From positions 1,426,001 through 1,490,000 of the forward strand of contig NZ_CP167068.1 of assembly GCF_051055405.1 (NCBI RefSeq): a stretch of DNA of 64,000 nt, written 5' to 3'. This DNA is from Pseudolachnospira sp051055405. GTDB lineage: Bacteria > Bacillota > Clostridia > Lachnospirales > Lachnospiraceae. The notes below the pieces were generated by a model. The model made no database searches, was not told the origin of the DNA, and saw only the letters and a list, made by a program, of their open reading frames with translations. Of the stretch, positions 24,223-32,659 are shown in pieces; the stretch's first letter is position 1; every line of letters starts with the position of its first letter. The position numbers and the translations under genes were made by a program.

Positions 24223-25782
24223 GTGATAAATAATAAGATACAAGCTGGTAAACGTGGTTTGCACCACGTTGTGTTTGGACGAACGGCGGTTGTGCTCCTT
24301 CTCCTGCTTTTGCAGGCGGGGAGCCTGTTCGTCCTATTTAGCTGGCTGTCTGAATACACCGTCTTTATCTACTCAGCGTCGGTGATTCTCAGTGTAGTAT
24401 TGGTGATTCATATCATTAATCGGGACATCAGTTCTTCTTTTAAGATTGCGTGGTTGATGCCGGTGCTTGCAGTACCGGTAATGGGCAGTTTATTCTATGT
24501 CTTTTTGAAAAGCCAGATTGGTTCTCGTGTGATCAATCGAAAACTTCGGGGAATGATTCAGGAGACGGCGCCTTATCTGAAACAGGACCCGGCAGTGGCG
24601 GATACGCTGCGGAAAGAGAATGAGGACATTGCAAATCTGGCGCGTTATATTGATTTGTATGGAGGATACCCGGCTTATCAAAATACGGACGTTACGTATT
24701 TTCCCTTAGGAGAGGATAAGTTTAATGAAATGCTCCGGCAGCTGGAAGCCGCCCGCAAATTCATTTTTTTGGAGTATTTTATCGTAGAAGAGGGGATCAT
24801 GTGGGACAGCGTGCTGGCGATTCTGAAAAGAAAGGCCAAGCAGGGCGTGGAAATTCGTTTCATGTATGATGGGATGAATTCGTTGGTCCGTCTGCCATAC
24901 GATTACCCAAAAGAGATGGTAGCCGCTGGCATCCAGTGCAAGATGTTTGCTCCGGTGCGTCCCGTTCTATCCACTTCACAGAACAACCGAGATCACCGGA
25001 AGATTTTGGTCATCGACGGACATACCGCTTTTACCGGCGGGATAAACCTGGCGGATGAGTATATCAATCAAAAAGTCCGGTTTGGTCACTGGAAAGATAC
25101 GGCGGTTATGATAAAAGGGGATGCGGTAAAAAGTTTTACCATGATGTTTCTGCAAATGTGGAACATCAGTGGTCTTGCGCCGGAATCCTACACTCGTTAC
25201 CTGCGGTCAGAATGGAATTTTAAGCGTTCGCCAAAAGGTTATGTGATTCCCTATGGGGACAGCCCTCTTGATAATGAACGGGTTGGAGAACTGATTTATC
25301 TGGATATTATTCAGCATGCAAAACGTTACCTGCATATCTGTACGCCCTATTTGATTTTGGATGATGAGACGGATACCTCTCTTCGATATGCGGCAAAACG
25401 GGGAGTGGATGTGAAGATAATTCTTCCTCATATCCCGGATAAGCAGTATGCTTATTTGGTGGCCAGGACCCATTTCCCTGGGCTGATTCGAGCAGGCGTA
25501 AAGATTTATGAGTATATGCCAGGCTTTATTCATGCAAAATCCTTTGTAGCGGACGACGATCAATGTACAGTTGGAACGATCAATTTGGATTTTCGAAGTT
25601 TGTATCTTCATTTTGAATGTGGAGTTTTCATTTATGATAATCCAGTGGTGGCTGATGTGGAAGCGGATTTTCAGGCCACACTGAAAAATTGCAGGCGGAT
25701 TACTTTGGCAGATTGCAGGGAGTATCCGATTATGAAAAAACTGGCGGGGAAGGCGTTGCGCCTGGTTGCCCCTCTGTTATAG
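24223..25782 (+). CDS. cls: Cardiolipin synthase
   Basis: A 519-residue membrane enzyme of the phospholipase D superfamily that condenses two phosphatidylglycerol molecules to cardiolipin. Two N-terminal membrane spans (about 18-75) precede two HKD catalytic motifs: HRKILVIDGHTAFTGG in the middle and HAKSFVADD near the C-terminus. GTG 24223 with GGGGAG upstream fits the usual length; an earlier TTG at 24166 would lie inside ilvE. A long hairpin follows. Confidence 0.9.
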   Translation: MINNKIQAGKRGLHHVVFGRTAVVLLLLLLQAGSLFVLFSWLSEYTVFIYSASVILSVVLVIHIINRDISSSFKIAWLMPVLAVPVMGSLFYVFLKSQIGSRVINRKLRGMIQETAPYLKQDPAVADTLRKENEDIANLARYIDLYGGYPAYQNTDVTYFPLGEDKFNEMLRQLEAARKFIFLEYFIVEEGIMWDSVLAILKRKAKQGVEIRFMYDGMNSLVRLPYDYPKEMVAAGIQCKMFAPVRPVLSTSQNNRDHRKILVIDGHTAFTGGINLADEYINQKVRFGHWKDTAVMIKGDAVKSFTMMFLQMWNISGLAPESYTRYLRSEWNFKRSPKGYVIPYGDSPLDNERVGELIYLDIIQHAKRYLHICTPYLILDDETDTSLRYAAKRGVDVKIILPHIPDKQYAYLVARTHFPGLIRAGVKIYEYMPGFIHAKSFVADDDQCTVGTINLDFRSLYLHFECGVFIYDNPVVADVEADFQATLKNCRRITLADCREYPIMKKLAGKALRLVAPLL

Positions 25783-25787
25783 AATAC

Positions 25788-25877
25788 AAAAAGAATGCGA
25801 AAAACACCTAGGCAGCGGGCGGGGCCCGAAGCAACAAAGGCATTTGCGGAGAGCAGCGCAGTTTTCGCATTCTTTTT
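25788..25877 (+). terminator. Long-range hairpin, probable terminator with a structured loop
   Basis: AAAAAGAATGCGAAAA (25788-25803) pairs with TTTTCGCATTCTTTTT (25862-25877) around a GC-rich loop of 58 bases that itself contains a GGGC/GCCC stem. The T run suggests termination after cls; the large loop is unusual for a plain terminator. Confidence 0.6.
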
Positions 25878-25991
25878 ATTTTGCAGAAAATTGCGAAGCA
25901 GAATCTTACGAAGGGAGATTCTTTACTATTTTCCCAAAAGACACATCGGAGAAGACGGCGGCGCCGTAAGTAAAATCAGGAGGTACGGAGT

Positions 25992-27764
25992 GTGAAAGAG
26001 GGAAAATTGGTGGTAAACGCCAAGTATCGGAGAACCCAGATGCTGCTTCGGGGGATGGATTTAGCGGCAGAAGTTTTGATGCTGTGCGGCATTCTTTTGG
26101 GGGGCAAAGCAGCAGCTTTTGCAGAGCGGCTGGAGGTACGCCTAGCATGGCAGACGTTACTTGGCGCAGCGGGATGCGCGCTGTTTAGTCTGATTTTGGG
26201 AAAAGTTTCCGAAATGATTGGGGAAACCATGTGCTCCCAGGTGGAAGATGAACTTCAAAATGCCGCTTATCGTCAGATTTTGGAGGGGGATTGGAGGACG
26301 GTCAGCCAGATTCGGCGGGGAGATGCAGAACAGCGGATTCAGAGGGACGCTGGGATTACGGCCAATGCAGTGACAGAGATGCGCCGTAGAATTTGGAAAG
26401 CCGTGGCTGGCTTTTGCGGCATGCCAGTTTTGCTGATGCTTTATGATCCGGCTGTGGCCGGAATTCTTAGCGGGCTGATTTTCGTGTCCGCCGGAATTTT
26501 TTGGTTTTTATATCGGAAAAATTTTAAAGCCATTGGAAGATGGAAAGAGATGGAAAGCCAGGCAGCTGCTTTTTACCGGGACTCCGTGGACAAATTGTCC
26601 GTGATTCAGAGTTACCAAGCCGGCGGCGTATTTGAACGGCAGCAGTCGGAGCTGATGCGCCGGCAGAAACGGTATTGGAAAAAGGCGAAACGATACCGGG
26701 ATGGAATGGAAGGAGGACTATTCATTCTGGGCTTTGTGGTATCAGCCGCATTTTTAGCGAGAGCGGGAGAATGGATGCGCGGCGGAACGGCGGAGAATGC
26801 CGTTGTTTATCTGCTGCTGATTGGCTTTTTGACTGGAAATTTGGTTCCTTTAAAAGGTTTGCTCGGCAGGAAAGCGGAAAGTATGGTATCAGCCGGGAGA
26901 CTGGCCGAGATGCTGGAACTTCCGGAGGAGGGCCGATTAGACGAAGAGTGGGTAGAACTTTTGGAAATGCGGCAAAAAGAAGGGTTTGCCGTGCGATTTC
27001 GCCAGGTGGATTTTGGCTATCGCAAGGAAAAGATGGTTTTGGAGCAGGCAACCTTAGAGGCTTTGCCGGAAGAGTGGGTTGGTATCGGCGGATTTTCCGG
27101 AGCGGGCAAGACCACAGCGGTACGCCTGTTGCTAGGGCAGGTGTTTCCGGATGCTGGGGAAGTGGAATTGATTCACCGGCAAGGTCTTACTTGCCTGGTT
27201 TCAGCGGCTTCCAGGGAATTTTTTGCCTGGGTACCCCAGGACGGTTCTTTGTTCCCTGGAACCATTGCGGCAAATTTACGTTTGGGAAGGCCGGAAGCAA
27301 AAGAGGAAGAAATGTGGCAGGCATTGGGAATCGTATGCTTGGATTCCTTTGTGCGCCGTCAACCAGAGGGGCTCGATACCATGTTGGGCGGCCAGGGGCT
27401 TTGCCTTTCCGCCGGTCAGGCGCAGCAGTTGGCCATCGCCAGAGCCGTATTAAAAGACGCTCCGATCTGTGTGCTGGACGAGCCGACGTCTGCTATGGAT
27501 GCAGAAACAGAAGAGAACGTTTTATCTAATCTGTATCAGGTATGGAGAGAAAAGACTTGCATTTTAACCTCCCACGATTCTCAGGTTTTGGCTTGGTGTG
27601 ATCGGAATTATTGGATTGCCGGAGGGGAAATTCGTCCGGTACAGCCGGTATTGGAGGAAACTGCCGCCGCCGATTTGTGGGAAGATGTGACGGGAAAAGC
27701 GGCGGAGCTCCCGGAAGTGTTTCGAAAAGAGGACAAGGTGGAACGTCAATCACTGGAAGCCTGA
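25992..27764 (+). CDS. ABC exporter half-transporter (fused membrane and ATPase domains)
   Basis: A 590-residue protein with a six-span type IV membrane domain (about 1-300) followed by an ATPase domain: Walker A GGFSGAGKTT, Q loop FAWVPQDGSLFPG, signature LSAGQAQQ (usual LSGGQ changed), Walker B CVLDEPTSAMD and switch His in TSHDSQ. The C-terminal 60 residues are acidic. Substrate unknown: half-transporters of this kind export peptides, lipids or drugs. Start GTG 25992 with AGGAGG upstream. There is no second half-transporter gene nearby, so it is likely a homodimer. Its 3' end overlaps the opposite-strand ThrE gene by 19 bases. Confidence 0.88.
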   Translation: MKEGKLVVNAKYRRTQMLLRGMDLAAEVLMLCGILLGGKAAAFAERLEVRLAWQTLLGAAGCALFSLILGKVSEMIGETMCSQVEDELQNAAYRQILEGDWRTVSQIRRGDAEQRIQRDAGITANAVTEMRRRIWKAVAGFCGMPVLLMLYDPAVAGILSGLIFVSAGIFWFLYRKNFKAIGRWKEMESQAAAFYRDSVDKLSVIQSYQAGGVFERQQSELMRRQKRYWKKAKRYRDGMEGGLFILGFVVSAAFLARAGEWMRGGTAENAVVYLLLIGFLTGNLVPLKGLLGRKAESMVSAGRLAEMLELPEEGRLDEEWVELLEMRQKEGFAVRFRQVDFGYRKEKMVLEQATLEALPEEWVGIGGFSGAGKTTAVRLLLGQVFPDAGEVELIHRQGLTCLVSAASREFFAWVPQDGSLFPGTIAANLRLGRPEAKEEEMWQALGIVCLDSFVRRQPEGLDTMLGGQGLCLSAGQAQQLAIARAVLKDAPICVLDEPTSAMDAETEENVLSNLYQVWREKTCILTSHDSQVLAWCDRNYWIAGGEIRPVQPVLEETAAADLWEDVTGKAAELPEVFRKEDKVERQSLEA

Positions 27765-28183
27765 TGCTTTCGATTGATAATTTTGAAAAACGTGTCCGTA
27801 ATAAAAATGGCAATGGCAATCATGGCCGCCGTCTGAAGGGTATAGAGGAAATAATAGCTGGCGGCGGCGCTTTGCTCTTGCAGGATGGAGTAAACGATTC
27901 GGTACATCCCGACGCCTGGAACCAAAGGAAGAATACCAGGAACCAGAAAAATCGTGACGGGCGCTTTAAAAAAGCGAGCGAATAGATGGGAAACAACGGC
28001 CACTAATAGAGCAGGCAGAAACATAGAGAACATTTCATCAAAGCCAGTTCCCAGTAGTATTTGATAGACGCACCAGCCAACCATTCCAGTAAATCCAGAG
28101 TATATCAAAAAGCGTTTTGGAACGCAGAAGATAAGTCCCAGCGTAATAACGGCTCCCAGGGAACCAAAAGCGTGTAGCAACAT
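27746..28183 (-). CDS. Threonine/serine exporter family, small subunit (ThrE_2 / DUF3815)
   Basis: A 145-residue membrane protein with four hydrophobic segments. The motif VPGILPLVPGVGMYR is characteristic of the C-terminal half of ThrE-type exporters. It is encoded separately from the N-terminal half, which is the gene just upstream, so the pair is a split exporter. I start at ATG 28183 with GGAGG upstream; the longer frame to 28246 runs into the upstream gene. Confidence 0.85.
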   Translation of the reverse strand: MLLHAFGSLGAVITLGLIFCVPKRFLIYSGFTGMVGWCVYQILLGTGFDEMFSMFLPALLVAVVSHLFARFFKAPVTIFLVPGILPLVPGVGMYRIVYSILQEQSAAASYYFLYTLQTAAMIAIAIFITDTFFKIINRKHQASSD

Positions 28184-28199
28184 GATAGAAAACCTCCTT

Positions 28200-28976
28200 T
28201 TAAACCAGAGCCTGAAGCAGCAGGCGGCAGCATTCCATTCCAACACCGATTCCTAAAGCCAGAGAAGCCGCGATGACGAAGGCTTCGATGATGCGGGCGG
28301 CGCCTGACATATAGTCTCCTTCCAGCGTATCGCGGATCCCGTTTGTCATGGCAAGACCGGGAAGAAGCGCCATGATAGAACCGGCGATAGCAGGTTCGGC
28401 CAAAAGCTCAGGGAGGATCAACGTTTGAATCGCAATACAGGTAAACGCCATAAAAAAGGAGGCGAACATATTGAATACAAAGTCGTTTAGGTGAAGCCGC
28501 CGGTTTAAGATGCGACTGATCATAAAGTAGAGGCCATTGAACGCGGATACAAAACATTCCGCAGGACCGCCTCCCAGTATTAACGTAAAAAACGCTGCCG
28601 TTAAAACCATGCAGAGGTAAGTTAACCATTCCGGATAGCGGACTGGGGTCAGATTTTTTAATTGCTGAAATGTTTCTGAAAGATCCAACTCGCCTTGACA
28701 AAATTGGCGGGAGATGGTATTGACCTGATCAATGACACCTAAATTTGTACTTTTACTGGAAACACGGCGGTTTAAACTGATCGTACCCGCTTTGGAACTT
28801 TCCAGGGTAATCATAATACCGGTGGTAACGACAAATGCTTCGCAGTGTTCAAAGCCAGAGGTGCGAAGAATCCGGCGGATGGTATCTTCTACGCGGAATG
28901 TCTCCGCCCCTGCTTTTAACATGATTTCACCGGCTAAAACGGCGGTATCCGCTAAAACGCGATATTTTTCTTCCAT
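28200..28976 (-). CDS. Threonine/serine exporter family, large subunit (ThrE_1 / DUF1212)
   Basis: A 258-residue protein whose N-terminal 110 residues are soluble (GEIMLKAGAETFRVEDTIRRIL, the DUF1212 mark) and whose C-terminal half has about five membrane spans with LLPGLAMTNGIRDTLEGD, a conserved ThrE motif. With the downstream small subunit it should form a threonine/serine-type efflux carrier. ATG 28976 has GGAG eight bases upstream; the longer frame begins with TTG at 29000. Confidence 0.88.
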   Translation of the reverse strand: MEEKYRVLADTAVLAGEIMLKAGAETFRVEDTIRRILRTSGFEHCEAFVVTTGIMITLESSKAGTISLNRRVSSKSTNLGVIDQVNTISRQFCQGELDLSETFQQLKNLTPVRYPEWLTYLCMVLTAAFFTLILGGGPAECFVSAFNGLYFMISRILNRRLHLNDFVFNMFASFFMAFTCIAIQTLILPELLAEPAIAGSIMALLPGLAMTNGIRDTLEGDYMSGAARIIEAFVIAASLALGIGVGMECCRLLLQALV

Positions 28977-29049
28977 TTTGGGGTTCTCCAAAGATAACAA
29001 AATTTTATCTAAAAGAAATAACTAGGCGCTTTCTCTTTTTTCTTAACCG

Positions 29050-29078
29050 AGTGTAGCATAGGGAAACCTAGATTTCAA
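29050..29078 (-). promoter_or_regulatory. Promoter of the split ThrE exporter
   Basis: On the minus strand: TTGAAA, a 17-base spacer and TACACT, with an extended TGC just before the -10. Confidence 0.55.
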
Positions 29079-29086
29079 GGTGCGTG

Positions 29087-29141
29087 GAAAAAAAGAGCTA
29101 GATTTGTCAGATCGGAATTCTATCGGACAAATCTAGCTCTT
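29087..29141 (-). terminator. Terminator of the SPOR amidase gene
   Basis: AAGAGCTAGATTTGTC (29093-29108) pairs perfectly with GACAAATCTAGCTCTT (29126-29141); on the minus strand a run of T follows. Confidence 0.88.
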
Positions 29142-29149
29142 AGAGTAAG

Positions 29150-29914
29150 TTAGTTGCTGGAAATAAAAGTACTGTAGCCCTTGCCACGCAAAACCTGTTC
29201 CATGCGGATGGCGTTTTCCAGATTGCGGAAGGCGCCGACCTGGACCTTGTAGAGGCCGTCCCGCAATACTGTGAATGCCGGAAAACCTTCGGAAATCAGT
29301 TTATCCCTCAGACGGTCTGCATTGCTGCGGCTGGCAAAGGCGCCGGCCTGAACACGGTAGAAAATATCGCTTGGCGGATCATTTTCATTTAGCGTTTCAG
29401 TGATCCCATCGGCAATCGCCCCAGCAATTTCTTCTAATTTTTCATCGAATAAGGCATTGTCTTTCTCATTGTTGATAAAGCCAGCCTCGATTAAAACGGC
29501 AGGCATTTCCGTTCGGCGTAATACCACCAGACCGGGGCGCTCAATGACGCCGCGGTTGCCAAATCCAAGTTTTGCCAGCTCCGCGTTGATATTTCTGCCT
29601 AGTTCTCCCGGAAGGCCGGTGTCTTTGTAAACCAAGGTTTCCACACCGGTGGAGGTATTTGGCTGCTCCACGGAATTTCGGTGGATGGAGACGAACAAAT
29701 CACCCCCGGAATTGTTGCCAATGACCGCCTTCTCATAGGGCGTATTGTAGACATCGGAGGTACGGGTATAGACGACGTTATACCCGGCTCTTTTTAAAAT
29801 ATCGCCAAGCGCCAGCGCGAGCCGAAGCGTATCATCGGATTCCTTCCTGCCCTGATAGACCGCTCCCGGATCCCGGCCGCCATGACCGGCATCGATAATA
29901 ATAGTTTCTGCCAC
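29150..29914 (-). CDS. N-acetylmuramoyl-L-alanine amidase with SPOR domain
   Basis: A 254-residue zinc amidase (Amidase_3) cutting the bond between muramic acid and L-alanine in peptidoglycan. The catalytic domain (1-175) shows IIIDAGHGGRDPGA (zinc His), SIHRNS (zinc His) and VLIEAGFINNEKDN (catalytic Glu). The C-terminal 70 residues form a SPOR domain (FYRVQAGAFASRSNADRL ... YKVQVGAF), which binds denuded glycan. GTG 29914 follows AGGAG by seven bases. No signal peptide is visible, which is odd for a wall enzyme, though related clostridial amidases also lack one. Confidence 0.88.
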   Translation of the reverse strand: MAETIIIDAGHGGRDPGAVYQGRKESDDTLRLALALGDILKRAGYNVVYTRTSDVYNTPYEKAVIGNNSGGDLFVSIHRNSVEQPNTSTGVETLVYKDTGLPGELGRNINAELAKLGFGNRGVIERPGLVVLRRTEMPAVLIEAGFINNEKDNALFDEKLEEIAGAIADGITETLNENDPPSDIFYRVQAGAFASRSNADRLRDKLISEGFPAFTVLRDGLYKVQVGAFRNLENAIRMEQVLRGKGYSTFISSN

Positions 29915-30074
29915 GGAAAAACTCCTATATCTGTTTTCTATCAGCATATGCGGTATAGATTGCCTCGGTGAATGCTTTGATCAAAGGAACGGTGTCTGAA
30001 AGAAGATAAGACAGAGCGCCTTTGGAGGCAAGGAGACAATGATACGATCGGGAAAGATTCTTTGGATTTGGGGA

Positions 30075-30103
30075 TTGCTCTTACGGCTGACCTTCGCTAT
30101 AAT
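30075..30103 (+). promoter_or_regulatory. Promoter of the DacF-type carboxypeptidase gene
   Basis: TTGCTC (30075-30080), a 17-base spacer and TATAAT (30098-30103), 80 bases before the preferred ATG. It rules out the longer upstream frame as the coding start. Confidence 0.65.
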
Positions 30104-30182
30104 GACTAGAGTAGAAAATTTTTCGCTGGCATTTGCGGAGAAGCCGCAATCACCAAAAATGAAGAGAAATTTTGAGGGAATT

Positions 30183-31595
30183 ATGAAAAGACAAATATGG
30201 AGAGTATGTAGTGTCCTTTTAGCTATTCTTTTGGTCTTTGGACCGGCTCCGGAACTTTTTGCAGCGGGCGGGCGGACAGACCGGGTTACGGTGGACTACC
30301 GAAGTATCAGCGGATGGCCGGCGGGGCCGGAGATCAACTCAGAAGCCGCCTGCCTGATTGATTTACAGACCGGCGCTGTGCTCTATGAAAAAAATGCGGA
30401 TGAAGTGTTATACCCGGCCAGTATTACGAAAGTTTTGACCGCATTGCTAATCGTAGAAAACTGCGATTTAAACGGGATGGTAACGTTTTCCCATAATTCG
30501 GTAACGGATTTGGATTCCGATGGAATCAGTGGGCTGATGGCGGAGGGAGATCAGCTTTCGGTCAAAGACTGCCTTTATGTGCTGATGTTAAAGTCTTCCA
30601 ACGAAACGGCTTATGCTCTTGCGGAATACATGTCCGGTTCTGTGGAGGCTTTTGCCGAAGAGATGAACCGGAAGGCGAAAGAATTGGGAGCGACGCATTC
30701 CAATTTTGCCAACCCTCACGGGCTTTTTCATGAAAATCACTACACGACGGCAGAAGATATGGCTCGTATTTTTTGGGGAGCAATACAGAACGACCTATTT
30801 TTAGAGATCGATTCCACACCACGCTATACGGCCGCTGCTACGACGCCTTGGCCCAATGGATTTACGGTGGATATGCGCCATCAAATGTTGGTGCCTGGTT
30901 CGGAATATTATGATGCGGATGTGGTAGCCGGAAAGACAGGATATATTCAGAAGGCTCAGAATACGTTGGTTACGTATGGGGTTCGGGGAGAGCGTGAATT
31001 GGTGTGCGTCACGTTGAAAGCTGAAAGCAGAGCCCAATCTTTTGAGGATACGAAAAAATTATTGGATTATGGCTTTGATCAGTTTTCTGTCTACGATGCC
31101 GCAGCCCAAGCGGACATGGCAGCGCTTCAAGCGGAGGCGTCGAAATCTTTAAATAATGTGGAAAGCCTTACGCTTGATGAAAATGGATTTCTGCTGCTGC
31201 CGAAAGAGGCGGATTATTCCAACGTAGATGTGGCATTGACCATGGGAGAACCGGAGACCAATGATTCTTGCTCCGGACAGCTGGTCTATTCGTATCAGGG
31301 ACAAAAAATCGGCGAGATTCCAATAACGGCCAAAATGAAATCTGCTCCTAAACCTTCCGATGGAAATTTGCCGGAGACAACTCTGGCAGCGCCTTCTACG
31401 TTTGAGACGTCAAAGGAAAGCACAGATAATGCTGGATTTTTTTCAGGATGGAGCGCTTGGCAGATCACGGCGGCTTGTCTTTTGTGCGCCCTTGCTTTGG
31501 TGGTTCTTTTCCTGGTAATTTTCCAGTGGGCAATTCATCGGCGGAGAAAGAAACTGCGAGAACAGAGAAGGAGAAATAGACAACGGTATCAATAA
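30183..31595 (+). CDS. D-alanyl-D-alanine carboxypeptidase (DacF/PBP5 type)
   Basis: A 470-residue penicillin-binding enzyme that trims the terminal D-Ala from peptidoglycan stem peptides. It has an N-terminal signal peptide ending near ELFAA, the serine peptidase S11 domain with Ser80-X-X-Lys83 in PASITK, SSN in KSSNETAYAL and KTG in GKTGYIQ, then a PBP5-type C-terminal domain and a membrane span (about 425-450) with a strongly basic tail that anchors it. The ATG at 30183 has GAGGG close upstream. In spore formers such enzymes may act in vegetative wall or spore cortex; which one cannot be told here. Confidence 0.92.
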   Translation: MKRQIWRVCSVLLAILLVFGPAPELFAAGGRTDRVTVDYRSISGWPAGPEINSEAACLIDLQTGAVLYEKNADEVLYPASITKVLTALLIVENCDLNGMVTFSHNSVTDLDSDGISGLMAEGDQLSVKDCLYVLMLKSSNETAYALAEYMSGSVEAFAEEMNRKAKELGATHSNFANPHGLFHENHYTTAEDMARIFWGAIQNDLFLEIDSTPRYTAAATTPWPNGFTVDMRHQMLVPGSEYYDADVVAGKTGYIQKAQNTLVTYGVRGERELVCVTLKAESRAQSFEDTKKLLDYGFDQFSVYDAAAQADMAALQAEASKSLNNVESLTLDENGFLLLPKEADYSNVDVALTMGEPETNDSCSGQLVYSYQGQKIGEIPITAKMKSAPKPSDGNLPETTLAAPSTFETSKESTDNAGFFSGWSAWQITAACLLCALALVVLFLVIFQWAIHRRRKKLREQRRRNRQRYQ

Positions 31596-31708
31596 AAAGG
31601 TAATCTGGTAGGATACTCCGTATTGAATAAAAAACCCTCTTTTCAAAGGTGGAAATATATGCTATCATATATAGTAATAAAAACTGCATGTTTTCCAGGA
31701 GGGTTATT

Positions 31709-32551
31709 GTGAAGTATAAGATTGTTGTGGACAGTTGTAGCGATTTGACGGAGGAAGTAAAGGAAGAGGGCTATTTTCGCACCGTTCCTTTGACGCTTCA
31801 AGTGGGCGGAAAAAGTTTCATTGACGATGAATCTTTTCAACAAAAAGAATATATTCGTCTGGTGAAAGAGAGTTCGGAGTGTGCAAAGACGGCGTGTCCG
31901 TCCCCGGAAGCATTTTTCCGCGCCTACGAGGAGAACGACGCGGAGATGGTATTTGTCGTTACCTTGTCCCAGCAATTAAGCGGTACGTATAACAGCGCAA
32001 TATTAGGAAAAAAGATGTATGAGGAAGAGTATCCTGGGAAGAAAAACATTCATGTGGTAGATTCGGAATCGGCATGCTGTGGGGAAACCCTGATTGGATT
32101 TAAGATTCAAGAGCTGGCGGAAGCTGGCCTTGATTTTGAGGAGATTGTGAAACGGGTGGAGGCTTATCGGGACGAGCTTAAGACGTATTTTGTTCTGGAA
32201 GATCTGGATACTCTGCGGAAAAATGGCCGTTTGACCGGTTTGGCGGCGATACTGGCCACTGCTCTCCACATTAAACCGGTGATGTCCGCCAGAAAGGGCG
32301 TTATCATCAAGCTGGATCAGAGCCGCGGGATTCAGAGGGCTTTGAAAAAGATGGTAGATATCGTCGTGGAAAACTGCAAAAATTCTGAGGAAAAGATTTT
32401 GGGGATTACCCATGTGAATTGCCCGGAGCGGGCTGTGGCAGTGAAAGAGATGCTGTGCAGCCGTCTATCTTTTAAGAAGGTATATGTGGTGAACGCCGCC
32501 GGGGTCAGTACCACTTACGCCAACGATGGAGGAATTGTCGTAACGGTTTGA
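31709..32551 (+). CDS. DegV family fatty-acid-binding protein
   Basis: A 280-residue protein of the DegV family, which binds fatty acids and hands them to the FakA kinase in Gram-positive bacteria. Marks: VDSCSDLT at the start, TACPSPEAF and the SQQLSGTYNSA motif, SESACCGETL, and LEDLDTLRKNGRLTG. I use GTG 31709, placed six bases after AGGAGG; the frame further upstream to 31649 lacks family sequence. No FakA kinase gene is nearby. Confidence 0.92.
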   Translation: MKYKIVVDSCSDLTEEVKEEGYFRTVPLTLQVGGKSFIDDESFQQKEYIRLVKESSECAKTACPSPEAFFRAYEENDAEMVFVVTLSQQLSGTYNSAILGKKMYEEEYPGKKNIHVVDSESACCGETLIGFKIQELAEAGLDFEEIVKRVEAYRDELKTYFVLEDLDTLRKNGRLTGLAAILATALHIKPVMSARKGVIIKLDQSRGIQRALKKMVDIVVENCKNSEEKILGITHVNCPERAVAVKEMLCSRLSFKKVYVVNAAGVSTTYANDGGIVVTV

Positions 32552-32577
32552 TGTGAGAGAAAATCGTAAATCATGAA

Positions 32578-32621
32578 TAAAATGGGCAAGCCCTTTACGA
32601 GCGAAGGGTTTGCCCATTTTG
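32578..32621. terminator. Bidirectional terminator between degV and the trigger-factor-like gene
   Basis: AAAATGGGCAAGCCCTT and AAGGGTTTGCCCATTTT form a 16- to 17-base stem around a short loop, with A and T flanks on both sides. Confidence 0.85.
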
Positions 32622-32659
32622 TGTTACATACGTTTTTACGAAGGAAATAACTTGCTTTG

